From the NCBI GenBank assembly GCA_007026445.1, contig VDMD01000002.1, positions 496,001 to 560,000 on the forward strand: a DNA stretch of 64,000 bases. The letters are read 5' to 3'. Below, piece after piece: positions 10,801 to 23,769 of the stretch (within the stretch, counting starts at the first letter, position 1; each line of letters opens with the position of its first letter). The translations under genes and the position numbers were made by a program. The notes beneath the pieces are model-generated. The model did not search any database. It had not been told where the DNA came from and saw only the letters and a list, made by a program, of their open reading frames with translations. Source of the DNA: Schizophyllum amplum. Its lineage: Eukaryota > Basidiomycota > Agaricomycetes > Agaricales > Schizophyllaceae.

Positions 10801-11549
10801 CGCTGCGCATATTACGCTTGGTACCTCGAAAGAAGGGGTGGATGCTGCAAAATTAGCAAACATTTTGCTATAAATGGGGCGTACCGCTTGCTATTGGCGT
10901 CAACCAAATGTATGTTTAGGACGGGATGCTTATCCTTGTCCGATCCGGTGGCGAGGGCCACCGGATGGCTGTGTTGAGGACTGCGCCGTGCGGTGAGCTC
11001 GTGCGGAAGGCGAGGCTGTCGCTGACGTCGCGGAAGCGCGCTGCGATTTCGACGCCATTGCCCATTGGTACCAATCGCGGCTGTGTGCGGTTGGAGGCGT
11101 CACCTTCAGTGATCGACGCCAGACGCGCCATGCTGTCAGTGTTCAGTGACACTGATAGCTTGTGAAGGTGCGCAGTGATAGACAAGACCGTCGGCTGTCT
11201 CTTTGGACCTTCATCCAGGTGGCGTCTGCCAGACAAGTTCGGAGTCTGCTGACGACTTGGACCATTATGCGATGCGCTCGCTTCTCAAAGAAGTATGTGC
11301 CAGACATTTGATTCTTTACTAGACGCGAACGAGCTAGAGTGGATGTCGCAGAGTAGGGCAACGTTCAAGCCAGGCCGATGTTGAAGTGAAGGTCAAGTTC
11401 AAGTTCAAGTTGATCAACGGACACGGTCCTGACGTCATCAATCATCCGTGGGAGAGCTCTCGTCCCGTCCCGTCCGCGTCACCGACAGCTGCTTCTTGAT
11501 TCGTACCCACTCGTTCGTCCATTCACAAAGCACCTTCCTTCAAATCTAT
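10801..11549. other. Divergent intergenic region
   Basis: Separates the minus-strand CipC-like gene from the plus-strand lipase gene, so it should hold both promoters. A short run of AAGTTC units occurs near 11395-11412. No gene seen. Confidence 0.6.
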
Positions 11550-14500
11550 ATGTCGACCAGCGATTGGAGCGCAGACAAACGACTCCCAGAACTTCTCTAT
11601 GCCGACTATGTAGAAAACTCGTATGTGTCCAGCATCTTGCTTACACAGACACGCCGTTGACCAGAAGTTACAGCCATTTCCAGGCATTCGCAGAGGCGCT
11701 ACGAGCAGACGAGAGCGTGCTAGAGCAACAGGCATCGGAAGCACAATCCCCGCGCCCTCCTCCCTCCCCTGCCCCATCTGCTAATCGCGTGCGGAAGGTT
11801 TCTGCTTTGTCCGACTTCGCACCAGTGAACGTGCGAGTGAGCAGGAGGTACGTGGAGTGCACGCTCCGGTGTTCATTCTCGCTAATATACTCGTCAGACG
11901 CAGACGGAGAGAGAAGGTACCAGGGAAGCGGAGTGACTGGCTCTACCTTGTCCTTCGTTGGCCACTTCTTGTGCGTTGCCAAAATCCGCTCAGAACCTTT
12001 TCTAACACAACCCAATTCAGATCCTCATATTTATATTCATCACCGCTGAATTTGGTTTCTACGTCCTCATCCGACAAGTTGTGAATACGAAGGTGCGCCA
12101 CCACGAATCTACGATGGCCACAGACTCATCGTTTCCCTAGGAGTGGATCTCCGCATGTACGTCTCTCCCAGTTCGCGTCTAGTTAGCCTCTCAGACCTCA
12201 TATCACAGGGAGAGGACAGAAAGGCGTACTGCGTAAACAGTTACGCGCATCGAAGACGTATGACGACTGGAAGGCGGCAGCTGCTGCCCTGGACGAGTAC
12301 CTTCACTTCGAAGAGTGGAAGAAGATCGACGAGGATTCATACTATGACTGGAAGCTCGTGCGGAAGGTCCGGCGGTCACTCAAGTCACTCAGGGAGAAGA
12401 ACGACGCGAGAGGCTGCTTAGGCGTGCTCGAGACCTGCATACGCCCGAATTTCGCCGGAGTAGAGTCTGCTAGGCTGTACAGCGAGGTGTGTCGCACGAC
12501 GCGCCCATTTGAATCACTGATTGACATCCATAGACCTTCTACGGCACAAAGGACCTGATCGAGTGTATGCGTGCATCAGTCGTCGCATAAATAATTCCAC
12601 TGATGATCTTCCCAGCTTACTACGACGAGCAAGAGAAAGCCCTCCGGTTCATTAGGGAGTCTTCCGATCTCTCCGTCGATGAGAAGAAGCGATTCTTCAA
12701 GAGTGCCAATACCAACCTTGGTGATTTATCTGCATTCCTTACATCCATGCTCAGCACGTCTGACGCCCCGCAGGTATCACTGCTCTCTGTCTGTCCGGCG
12801 GTGCTTCTTTCGGCTATTGTGAGTCGCTCTTTCTTCCACAGAGCTCTCTCTTACGCTACACAGATCACTTTGGCGTGGTCAAAGCCTTCCTCGATGCAGG
12901 TCTACTACCGCGCGTCATCACAGGGACCAGCGCTGGCGGTCTTGTCGCTTGTCTCGTGGGCACGCGCACCGACGACGAACTCCGAACGCTTCTCGTTCCC
13001 GAACTCGCCCACAGGATCACCGCCTGTGAGGAGGATTTTTCGGTATGGGTGAAGCGCTTTTGGAGAGAAGGTGCTCGCTTCGATAGCATCACGTATGTGA
13101 ATTGGATTCGTTTCGCATCCGTCGCTAATCTCCAGACAAATAGATGGGCGAAGAAGGTACCCAACTCCCTCTCCCGACGAAGATGCTCGTACGCTGACAC
13201 TCTGTCGGCAGTGCAGCTACTTCACCAGGGGCTCGCTAACATTCAAGGAGGCATATATGCGAACAGGTCGGGTCCTTAACATTTCTGTCATTCCGGCAGA
13301 CCGTCACTCGTAAGTGTACCTGAGGGTTGGCTCAAAGGAAGATACTGACGAACGTCGCAGACCGACAAAGCTTTTGAATTACATCACTGCGCCGGACACC
13401 GTGATATGGTCTGCTGGTGCGTACGGACTGATCTTAGACACAGCAAATTAACGACAAATTCGATACAGTGATCGCTTCCGCCGCTGTCCCGGGCATCCTG
13501 AACCCGGTGGTGCTGATGCAGAAGCTCAAGGATGGCTCTGTCGTCCCGTGGAATTTCTCTGCGAAGTTCAAGGATGGCTCGTTGCGTGTGGACATACCGG
13601 TTCAGGCGCTGAATCTGTATTTCAATGGTGCGCAGTCACCGTCATGTAACTTTCTCCACGCTGACGGCGAGTGCTCCTTTAGTTACCCACCCCATCGTGT
13701 CCCAGGTGAACCCGCATGTGCACTTGTTCTTCTTCGCGCCTCGCGGTTCAGCAGGAAAGCCTGTCGCGCATCGTAAAGGCAAAGGTCAGCAGTCTCGTGC
13801 GAGGTCTGGTATTCGATCAAGTACTCACCGCGCTCGTAGGATGGAGAGGCAATTTCCTATTGTCAGCCGCCGAGCAATGGTTGAAGCACGAGCTCACGAA
13901 GAACTTCCGCGTCATCCGCGACCTCGAGCTTATGCCACAGATCCTTGGTCAAGATTGGTCCAGTGTCTTCCTTCAGCGCTTCGACGGTGCGGTCACAATA
14001 TGGCCGAGAACACGGTTTTGGGTAGGTCTTGAAACCGCGTGTGCGATATTGTGCTCAACCCTCGTAGGATTGGATTCGCATCCTGAGTGACCCCGACCCG
14101 GCCGAGTTGGAACGGATGCTGTGGGTTGGACAGTATGTGACCTGGCCAAAGGTATGCGATTCACTACGTTTGCTCATCAGCAGTGCTAATGCCTGTGGTT
14201 AGCTACACATGATCTCCAATCGCTCTCGGGTAGAGCGGGAGATATATCTCGGTCGTCAAGCCGTGCGACGCGCACTGCACTCGAAGAGTTCGCGTAGCGT
14301 TCCTCTCGAGCCGCAGTCTCGTATCCCGAACACTGGCGTGGCTGAGACGAATGCACCCGCACCGCGCTTGACGACGACCCCGCCGCCAACAGGGTCTGAC
14401 GTACCGATGTCGATCGACACCGAGGCAGAGGCAGCGTTCGAAAATGGCTCCGAGTGGTTCTTCGAACGCGGGCACCATGGGCGCCATCGCCGCAGCCCCT

Positions 14501-14931
14501 CGACATCACGGGATACGGAACGGGACCCAGCTCTCAGGCAGAACGGCAATGGCCACACTGGGCACGCGAACGGACACGCGTCTTCCTCGACGCCGCTCAT
14601 TCGTGACCCGCTGCGCTCCGCGGTCATCCGCAGGAAGTGGGCCGCCGATTTGCTGCACCGCAAGAACAAGGACAGGGAGGCCGAGTCACCGCAGCAGACG
14701 CCGGCGGAGGAGACGAGTCCGCGGCCAGGGAGCTTCCTCTCGCGACTGCGGGAACGCTCGTTTGGGGCGCGCGAGGCTAGTCCGAGTGGTACAGCGACGC
14801 CGGAACACCCGTGGAGTAGCGATAGCTCGTCGGAGGACGATGTGCCGCTGGAGGAGCTGCAGCGACATGCTTATGCGTCCGGCGTCATACGCCCGCCGCT
14901 GGAAGAGGAGGAAGAGGAGGATATCATATGA
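11550..14931 (+). CDS. Patatin-type triacylglycerol lipase (DUF3336 + patatin; TGL3/4/5 family)
   Basis: Eighteen exons join to 841 aa: 11550-11620, 11665-11847, 11898-11970, 12021-12092, 12141-12156, 12209-12486, 12534-12564, 12616-12720, 12774-12818, 12864-13092, 13144-13156, 13212-13309, 13361-13416, 13469-13627, 13683-13784, 13840-14021, 14068-14151, 14203-14931. A hydrophobic hairpin at about 98-127 is followed by the DUF3336 region. The patatin core has the oxyanion loop GGASFG (285-290), nucleophile GTSAGG (Ser314) and catalytic Asp in DGS (Asp459). Such enzymes hydrolyse stored triacylglycerol at lipid droplets and may also act as lysophospholipid acyltransferases. The C-terminal 200 residues are disordered and end in an acidic run. 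Exons of 13 and 16 bases are unusually small. The GTCAGC donor after exon 15 is weak but the family sequence requires it. Confidence 0.9.
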
Positions 14932-15207
14932 GGTAGGCGATGGCGTGCGCGTCTCACGACGCTGCAACAGGTCTCGTCTTGTATATCATTGTGAACGACG
15001 TATATAAGACACGTATAATATTCATTTGCTTTGCGAAAAGCATCGGACGAGTGTCGGTGGCACGATCGAAACACGTCTGCCCTCCAAGAACTTCCCCGAG
15101 CGAGAGTCTGGCGCTTTTGTGGTACATGTCTACGTACTTACATCATTAGAAGAGGATAAGTTAAATACCAATCCAACGAGTCAGTCCCATCATCGTAGTC
15201 AGGAGAA

Positions 15208-18200
15208 TCATGAAGCAACGGTCGAAGAAGATGTAGCGGAAGTTGGAGACAAAGGGGTGTCCTCCATTGGCTGGCGGTCGTCACTCTTTTCCTTCGGCTT
15301 GTCCTCCAAAGATACGCGAGGACTGGCGACAGCAGACGTTGCGGTCGCATCTTGCTTCGGCTTCGGCCGCCACTGTGCGCCCCAGCTCGTGAAGAATCGC
15401 AGCAGCCACATCGGCTTCATCGCCGGATGCTCGACTACATCCTCGTCCCCTTCCTGGGCGCGCATAATGAAGCGCTCGTGGGGATCTATGCGCGCCTCGT
15501 CCTCATCCTCGCTCTCCGTACGTCCGTATTGGTCCACCACGCGCGTGCGCCCATCGAGCGTCCATTGCACGCGGTTGAATCGCCCGTGCGTGCCGCGCAC
15601 CCCCGGTGGGAAGCGTCGCCCACCGGTACCGAACACCTTCTCGCGATATTCGAGCACTTTGTTGCGCGGCGGAGACGCAATATGCCAGAGGTCCGGGATG
15701 CGGAATTGCGCGGACTCATAGAGGATGGTGTTCTTGCCTTGTGCAATTTTCTCCACTTCCGCGTTCGCTTGCTCAATGTCAGCGACGACACGCATCTTCT
15801 CCTCGGCGTCAGCCAAGGCGCTTAGGTGTTCCTGGTAGTCCGCGCGTAACTTGTCGGATGTGTCGGATAGATTGGAGGTGAGCACCTGCGAGCGCGGTCA
15901 ACATTTCACAGGGCACAGAGAGATTGCAACGTACCTGAAGACATGCAATAACATTTTTCAGGTGCTGTTCTCGCCGATGCATAATGAGCAAATGTCCACA
16001 GAGCTGAACGTCGATCCTCATATGGTCGGGCGTAAGTACGTGCATGCCGCGGAAGGACTCCAAATCATGGAAGCTCCGTCGCCTGTGCAGAATGAGAATT
16101 CGCGTCACCATCAGCCAAGACCATCATACCTTCGCTTGCCTATTGGCGCCGCGCTACTCTCCAGCCTGGGCGATCCCGAGTCATCAGTACTAGGTCCTGA
16201 ACCCTCAGAGCTCCCTGCGCTTTCTCGACTGTGCTCCTGCACCACCTGTGAGAGGCGACTCGCAGGCTTCTTCCTCTTGCGACCGATACCGACGTCGTCT
16301 TTTATAACGTCCGCTTCGTCCTCACTGTAGGCCATTTCCTTAGCACTGACGGGATCGCTCCAGCTCGACACGCGCGTTTGATTGATTGGCCGGTCGCCCC
16401 ATGGGTATTTTCTCCTTCGCGAGACGCTGAGGAGCGCATTGGAGACTTCAGCGATGTTAACAGACTGCGTTGTTCCTCGCCGCGAGAGAGCCGGATGGCC
16501 GACGTTCAGAACGGAGGAATATGGCGATACTGTCGACGATCCGGGATTGGACAAGGAGTTGTACGGGCGCAGGAAGTCCCGCGCATTTCCGTTGTGAAGC
16601 CCGTCCAGCGGCTTGCGATGCTCCCCTCCTAATAATGGTCAGCATATTGTGAGTCATGCTGAAGATAAAAGCTACCTAGGACAGGAGAGGCTTGCCCGCT
16701 ACTCAACAAATCGTCGTCGTACTCGTCCTTATCCCTGTTCGAGCTCAGCCAGATGTTGCCCACGACGTCGGGTGAATGCTCTTACGACTGTGAAGCTAAT
16801 GGCGACGGCTCCTCCTTCTTCTCCGCCGAATCCTTGCGACCGATGGATGGGCTAAGCAAAGGCATATCCTGACTCGCGCGATTTCTCTTCTTGCCCTGAC
16901 GTAAATCAAGCTTCCTGCGATGGCTATTTGAGCGCGAGACTCGTAGAAGCAAAGAGAACGCACCCCGTCCAGCTGCCTAGCTTCTTCTGCACGCGTTCGA
17001 GCCCAGTAACCTCATCACCGCCATCGCTCCTTTCCCTCTCGTCCCGTTCTCGGTCCCCGTCCCGCTCACCATCCCGTTCCTCCTTCGAGTCGCATGCCCA
17101 CCTTGTACGCTGCAGCTCTACCCGCGCTCGTACGCATGCTGCGAAAGCAGGCGACCGGCCCGTCCAGAACGCGCGCAGAGCCGTCATGTTCGCCCACTCG
17201 TCCCGCTCACGGTCCTTGTCCCATCCGTCGCGTTTGTGTCGCTCACCACGCTCCCGTCGCCGCCGCTTGCTCTCTGGCGCACTCACGACGGCGGAGAATG
17301 TTTCAAGGTCGCGAATGGGGTCGTACACATTCTCTTCTCCTCCGCTGCCGCTTGTGACAAGGCTCATCACGCCGCCGGTACTGAGGGAGATGCTGCCACC
17401 GGTTACATGCTTGCGCGCTAGGTTGCCAATGAGGTGCGTTGGCTTGAGGTGGTGGCCGGAATGCCCTTCGCTTACGCTTCCGTCGCTGTAGTCGTGGGTC
17501 AACCGCGAAGACTTCTCCAATAAGCGGCGGTCCCGCTCCTTCTCCTTCTCCATGTGCTTCCTGTCACGTTCCCTCTCTTTTTCTCGCTCTTTCTCCTTGT
17601 CCTTGTTATCGTCATCTGCGTTGCGCCAGGCGGTGTTGATGGAGTCGATCAGAGACCGCGAAAGGTAAGTTACGGGAACTTCGCGCGAGTCGGGCTTGAT
17701 GTCCACGGCCCTCCCTTCGCCCTCGCGATTTATTGAGAGCGTGATTGGGACAACGGGTGCGTGCCCTAAAGCCGTTGTAGACTGATGTGTGGCCACAGTC
17801 GTATGAGACGCGTGTGCCGAATGCGGCGAGATGGACGACAAAGAGGTATGCAGTGACAAAGCGTGCGGCGTCGGAGACAATACTCGAGCCGCGAACATCG
17901 ATATAGAGCGAATGAATTCGGGATGGTTGAGGAACGGGTCCTTGGGCGGGGACTGCGTACCGTCAGAGCGATGCTACTCATGTGAACAAAGGTGCGACAT
18001 ACATCCGCAGAGCCTAGTAATTCTGCCAACTTGTTGCGCATTGCCAGTGTCAGACTAAGTAGACTGGACACGACGGTCGGGTCGACGATACGTTCCGTGG
18101 GCTGCCCAAGATCAGTTAGGGTATACTTCAGAGAGATGCTACGTACCTCGATATCAGCACAATGCTCGCCAACCTCAGCTACCCATGTCTTGATTCCCTC

Positions 18201-19340
18201 TACGGTGACGTCGCACAGCAGACCGTCTGAGGGAATTGTCATGGCGGCAGAGGAAGAAGATCTATTGCGTCGCCGAGCATTGCACTGAGGTGTGTACATG
18301 CCAAAAGCACCGAGGGCCGCCTGTACGATTCGAACGAGCTCCAGAACCGTTGCCAAGAACGCTCCGGAGGTCGTCGTCGGCACCGGCCGTATCTTACCAT
18401 CTCCTCTGCTGGGAACGCCCAACAACGCAGGCGCCCTGTTCGACAAAGGGGGGCTCTTGTTCGAAAGCATCGCGGGGGAGCTCGACACCGACTTTCTGCG
18501 TTTGTGCTCGGGGGGTGTGGGGGGCGAGCGGCTCTGCAATGGGGAATGCCTCTCCTTGGTAAGCTTGGCCGGCGAAGTGGCCGATCCACCTCGCGGCGGG
18601 GTGAGGACGACGAAGCTCTCGTCCACGCGGGAGGGAGCATCCTCGCCATCTTCACGATTCGGTTCGAACGCCCAGCTAGTCTCGGGTACGCCGAAGAGCT
18701 TCACGAAGCGCTCCTTCGTGCTGTCCGTTGGCTCTTCCAGCGTCAGCGTGCTCCTGCCGGCGCAGCCCATGCGCAGGAGATTGATGTTCGCATACAGGCG
18801 GCTCTTGGCGTCGAGGAAGTTGCCGTTGGGAATGTGTACGATGGTGTAGTCGGAGCGGAAGTGGGCAAGGGAGGTCGCCATGAGCACTCCCTGTGGCGTC
18901 TCCTTTGCGCGCGCACCGTCCCGCCGGAGGTAGTGCACGGCGTCCGCCCACTGCGCCTGCGCATCGGCTGAAGAAAGCTTCTGAGACGGTCGCAGGGCGG
19001 TGACGGATATCTACATCGGGTTAGTAAACGCTCGAGACTGATGCTGACCACACACCTTGTGCGCCGTGTCGCCGGTGTACACCACCAGCACCGTCACCGG
19101 TCTGTCCCGCTCTACTATCCACTTCTCTACGGCGTACATCTGATAGCCCTCCAGCTCGATGCTGCAGTCCGCGATCTCGAACTGGACTGGTAGACCGAAC
19201 CACTCGAGCCCTATGTCGTTTGCGCCGGTGCCGCGCGTTGGCGGACGCACGGTCGGCATGAGCAGCGCCGAGGGTTTGAGTCCCACATTGCTCGTTATCG
19301 TCGCGGAGGAGTTGAGGCGGTCGTTGGGTATGCGCTGCAT
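15208..19340 (-). CDS. Large STB6/STB2-like protein, putative transcription-associated regulator
   Basis: Nine exons join in frame to 1249 aa: 19340-19056, 19010-18147, 18101-18003, 17952-16964, 16914-16786, 16734-16676, 16628-16130, 16082-15935, 15885-15208. The N-terminus (ELEGYQMYAVEKWIVERDRP, then ETPQGVLMATSLAHFRSDY and YANINLLRMGCAGRS) matches the N-terminal domain of yeast STB2/STB6, proteins found through binding to Sin3. A second conserved block (LLCDVTVEGIKTWV, ERIVDPTVVSSLLSL) follows. The middle has a Lys/Glu/Arg-only stretch and the block LRAFWTGRSP. The C-terminus (about 1024-1075) is a predicted coiled coil (LRADYQEHLSALADAEEKM). A 45-base in-frame intron at 18102-18146 would go unnoticed without the CTAAC branch site. 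Role in chromatin-linked repression is inferred from the yeast namesake only. Confidence 0.8.
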
Positions 19341-19574
19341 CGAGCTAGGTGAAGGACGGAAGCAAGGTCGTCAAATAGCACCCGTTTAAGATGATTGTTG
19401 CCATATCCGGAAGTCTTTGTTCTTGGGCCTGTGCTTCAATCGGGCTTGTGTTGAGATGAACCTTCCGAGAAATAGTATGGACAATGATGGTACACTAATT
19501 AATGCGATATGGATACAGGATGATGTAGAATGTCCAATATGCGAAGAGGAATGATGATGAATAGCGTTGTTGGC

Positions 19575-20949
19575 TCAATCTCGGATGAGCCAGTTGACAT
19601 CGTTGTAAGAATCCCATTGCCGCCGAGTAAACGACAGCATCCCCCGCGCGACAAACTTCGGGAGCTTTCTGCATACATAGATGCAGAACGCCTCCAATGC
19701 CTCGTCCTCCAGCGTAAAGTCGTACTCGTCTACGAAGACGGCTACCTGCACCTGGCGCAACGCTCGGAAGTGCCCACCAGCGAGCAGCGCATCCATCGTG
19801 GACCACGTCTGATGGAACATTGCGTCTTCCACCGCGAGAGGGTACGCGAGGGCGCGTCGAGAGAAGACATCGAGGGAGAGGCGCTCGAGATTTGGCGGGA
19901 GGGCACGCAACACGCGTGGCATATATCGGATGGCGGGATGGAATGCAAGCTCGTCGTCGCACCTCTGGAACCAAAGGGCGCCAAGGCCGAGATCGACTGC
20001 CGTGAGATGGGTGAATGTGGAGAGGCCTGCGAGGTAGTGGCTGTTAAGAATGATCTCTGCGGAAGATATGAGCTTCGACGGTTCGAGCAAGACATATAGA
20101 TTACTCACCGAGCAAATCAGGCGGCGGCGTCGCCCGCGCGTCATGCAGATGCACCTTGACCCGCCGCAGTGCGCCAGGTGCCGCAGAGGCGTACTCCTGC
20201 AGGAACTCAACGTCCTCAAGGTCGGCGTGGATGGTGAGGGTGAGCGGCGCGTCGCACTCACGCAACGCTAGCCAGCGCAGGAATGCCTTCGCTTTCCCGT
20301 GATCGGGAGTGGTGAAGATGTGGTCCCCCAGCTGCAGTGTGCGCAGCGCGGGTGGCGGGGGAGCTAGCTGAGCGCCACCTTCATGCACGTCGACCTGGTC
20401 GCACACGAGCTCGCATAGCGCAGGAAAGAGCGCGACGATTTCTACGAATTCATCAAAGGACATTTTGTGTGCGCGGACGAGGACGAGCTTCGTGATGCGT
20501 TTCGGCATTTGTGAGTGCACGAGCGCCTGCCAGCCTGCCGACTTGAGTTCGATAGACGTGATATCTACCAAGGGGAAGATGAGGGTGCGCAATGCCGGAA
20601 GCTCGTCTAGTAAGGGGGCTAGTGCAGATATGACTGACACGGTGGCGCAGTCGTCGACGTTCTTGAATCGCAGCCGCTTCACAAAGGGCTTGATGGTGCA
20701 GTACGGGCTCTCCAATAGAGTCCGAAGCGACATCTTGCGCGCGGTGCTTGCGCGTCGTGCTGCGGTGACCAGGGTCTCGAAGAGGTGGTATCGGCTGGAG
20801 ACAAGGAGGGTGCGACACGTCCGACCGAGACGGCCGAGCGTAGGGCGATCATTGTGGGCGAAGTCCACGACCATCTCCATCACCTCGACAGGGAGTCGCC
20901 AGCGGCCCTTCCGCCGTGGCGTGCGTTGAGACGCAAGGTATAAGGACAT
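19575..20949 (-). CDS. F-box-like protein with LRR-like region
   Basis: Two exons (20949-20109, 20056-19575) give 440 aa, joined by a 52-base intron with GTGAGT donor. Residues 18-60 (RWRLPVEVMEMVVDFA ... LGRTCRTLLVSSRYHLFETL) are an F-box-like start. The rest alternates leucine-rich segments (LPALRTLIFPLVDI, FPALCELVCDQVDV, PPALRTLQLGDHIF) typical of the ligand-binding half. It probably recruits an unknown substrate to an SCF complex. It lies next to another F-box gene on the same strand, but the two share little sequence, so they do not look like a fresh tandem pair. Confidence 0.78.
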
Positions 20950-21605
20950 CCTGCAAGCGAGGCGCTGCTGTACTTCTTTGGAGGGACTGTGCAGCGCATG
21001 GCGATTGAATGAGGGAGAGCACGATGTGGTGGCTTCCCAAGTACGTCAGTCTGAGAACGTGGATCAGAGTCGGTTACTCACGATTCCATGGTGGACGAGG
21101 GGACCTTTCCCCTGGTCTCCTCGGTGTCCCCAAGCTCCCTGAACTACGACCAGCACTCGCGACCGATGACGGCTGCGGTGGCTGAGGCGACATGGTGTTG
21201 ACCAAGGTGTGCGGCCACTCTTCAGGGCGTCTTCAACGCGTCCCAGAACCCATTAGCAGCAGTCAAGCACGAATTGGGGACGATCCAGTGCAGAAACACG
21301 TTCCTGCAGATGGAAACGTCGGAGAAAGCCTGAAAGGGACGAGCTCTGGAATTCATTAGTCAGCCAGGGGCCTTGCATCAGAGGCGTGCTACCACCCACG
21401 TGGCGCTCACGATCCATTGTTCGATGGCGGCCTCGCAAGTATAAAAGCGCTGAAGCCGGACCATACGCATTCAAGCTGCCTTATGAGCCACGTACTTGGA
21501 AGTACACAGTAGGTAATTATTACGGAGAAGTCAACCTTCAGCCGTCCGATAAGTACTCTTTAGACGGGCCAAGTCCACAGACACATTATGTATACTGTTC
21601 ACAGG
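20950..21605. other. Intergenic, no gene seen
   Basis: 656 bases between two minus-strand F-box genes. Short frames on both strands lack splice-consistent extensions. Taken as the promoter of the first gene and the 3' flank of the second. Confidence 0.55.
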
Positions 21606-23311
21606 CTAGCAGGCTCTACGGTTCCCAGTCGTCCTCCACTCCCGTATCAATCTGAACACACGATCCCAACTCGCAGTTCGTGCCAGTCCTGCCAGATCCA
21701 TTTGACAATATTGAGGGCACCGACATACGTCGTTGCGAGCGAAGACCAGATCCTGAATGCACGGGAACAGCATTTCCAGGAAGGCGGCAACACTTTCTTC
21801 CTCTCCCGGTGCAATAGGCGCATCACCCACTGCGAAAATCTTGAGACTCATGTTGGCTGAGTCGGCGAGTACAAGATCGCAGGTCTTGGTCGCGTCGATA
21901 GGAAGCCGCAGTTCGGTCAGAGCCCGGCACTTTTGGAACGCTAGGAGCGCTTGGAGAGGCAGCGGTGATGCGCTGACGTTGGAATACGGACCCATGGACG
22001 TCAGGTGCAGTATGCGAAGCCGCAGATGACAGCCAGCGAACTCCCGAATATCCTTTTCGCTCAGATCGACCGACCGAGATGCTTCAATGCGTAGCTCTTC
22101 CAGCAGCGCGCAGCCACGTAACACCCGAAGGTGTCTGCCGCAGAGCCCCCAAGGCTCGCGAAAGGCGGCGGATGAGCTATACCCCGTGATTGTCAACACT
22201 GTGAGCGTCCCCGGCTGACAGCGCCTCATAAGCAGTGTCATAATGTTGCGAAGGTGGCCTTCGGAGTAGAAAGACACGTCTTTCAGTTGTATATTGGCCA
22301 TAGGTTGCCGGTGCCACGATCGCGCAAGCAACTCCAGGAACGGCACTCTGAGCCGCGCGCCACGGAGGTCGAGCGCACGGAGCGATGGGAAGCCGTGAGG
22401 AAGGTCGAGGTATTGATCCACCGTGACCCAGTGCACTTGAAGTTTTACATAGACCAGCGAGGGTGCCCGCGCCATCTCGAGGAGTAGCTTGCTCGACAGA
22501 GGGATGCTCAGCTGCACCGCCGTGATCCTTGGGCACACCGCCAATGTCTCCGCTATCGCATCCGCTACTGAAATCTCACCGTATGTCGGCCGCCTGTTTA
22601 TGGCGCCAGGCCTCTGCGAGGTCATTGAGATAATCAGGTGCCGAAGTGTCGCCCAGCGGGGTGGTAGCAGGCGCATGCCACGAGCAATTTCGCCGCAGAG
22701 AGTCGAGTCCGCCACGTCATATAACGCATAGAAGGCCTGCAGGACCGGCGACAAGAGCAGTGCACATTCCGAGGCCCCATGATGGTGCGTGAAGGTGAAT
22801 TGCAGCGCTCTCAGGACTGGGAACAGAGGACCGGGAGGTGGGCACGCCATGATGCGGTCCAGGGCATGGCTGTCGAACGGAAGGCCCGACATTGATTGTG
22901 AGCCGTCGGTGTATCGCACGTGTCGCGAGCGGGATAGGACTCGAGCCCAGTCCTCTGGCTTGAGAGGCCGCAGGAAAGTCTAAGAAAGGAAGGGAGTCAG
23001 TGTCACTAGCCTCGTCGCCGACGAAGAGCAAACTTACGAAGCTTCTGACACCAGGCTCCTTGAGGACATGACTCAGACCTCAAACTCGACAGCAAAACTT
23101 CAAGAGGACTTACCGGCTCCTCTGTCCAGGCATCCTTGGGCATTAGCTTCAGCAATGGGAGGAGACCAGGCAGCTTCTGCCAGATGAAAGATTCTGCAGT
23201 ACGGTTCCAACTCTTGCTGACGCGCGCCAAGGCGCATAAGTCGCGGCGTGTAAGACCCTTCTGGCTGCATATGTTGTGCTGTATCTCCAGCGTCTGAAAA
23301 GCTCTGTTCAT
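21606..23311 (-). CDS. F-box/LRR-like protein
   Basis: Three exons (23311-23114, 23058-23038, 22979-21606) give 530 aa. The middle exon is only 21 bases, placed between a GTAAGT donor on each side. Residues 8-46 (LEIQHNICSQKGLTRRDLCALARVSKSW) are F-box-like. The long second part carries several leucine-rich units (FPSLRALDLRGARLRVPFLELL, CALLEELRIEAS, LRLRILHLTSMG). Presumed SCF substrate receptor with unknown target. The C-terminus contains a Cys cluster (CRCPQYC) of unknown meaning. Its promoter lies within 460 bases of the Mutator-like element that starts at 23770. Confidence 0.8.
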
Positions 23312-23769
23312 ATCTGTCAGATGATCTTGATCTGGCTAGATAGGGCTAGTGCGGTCGCGGGTTGTTCGCTTCTACGACGTGGCAGTGGCAAAGTGGCAGG
23401 TGAAGCTGTGGCAGAGGTGCAGGAGCAAAGGGGATTTTCGAGAGGTCCAGCCGATGCAGTCAGAGTCATGTCTGCGGCGGGTGGCCTTGCGAGGGCCATC
23501 GTCTTTGTTCGTCGGTCTTCGCTGGTCTTGGGACAAAGGCCACTTGAACACGTGAATTTACCGTCCAACCATCACATTCATAGAAAACAACTCTCACAAC
23601 CACCCTCAGATTCATACATATCACTGCTACCCTTACATACTCTTCGTAGGATCCTCCCTACACCGCGGTTTGTCTTAGGTACATGAAGCGGTCTATAAAT
23701 TTTATCCCCCCCCACTTGAACACGTGATAGTCATAACGGGCCGACTTGAAGGCGCGCCTATAGATGATC
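23312..23769. other. Intergenic upstream of an F-box gene
   Basis: Presumed promoter region of the minus-strand F-box gene. It contains a CACGTG box near 23551, a second near 23721 and a poly-C run near 23706. No gene seen. Confidence 0.5.

Noticed and set aside
15026..15825. Plus-strand frames of 231 and 157 codons
   Set aside because: Antisense to the last exon of the STB6-like gene, whose own frame is supported by eight consistent splice joins.
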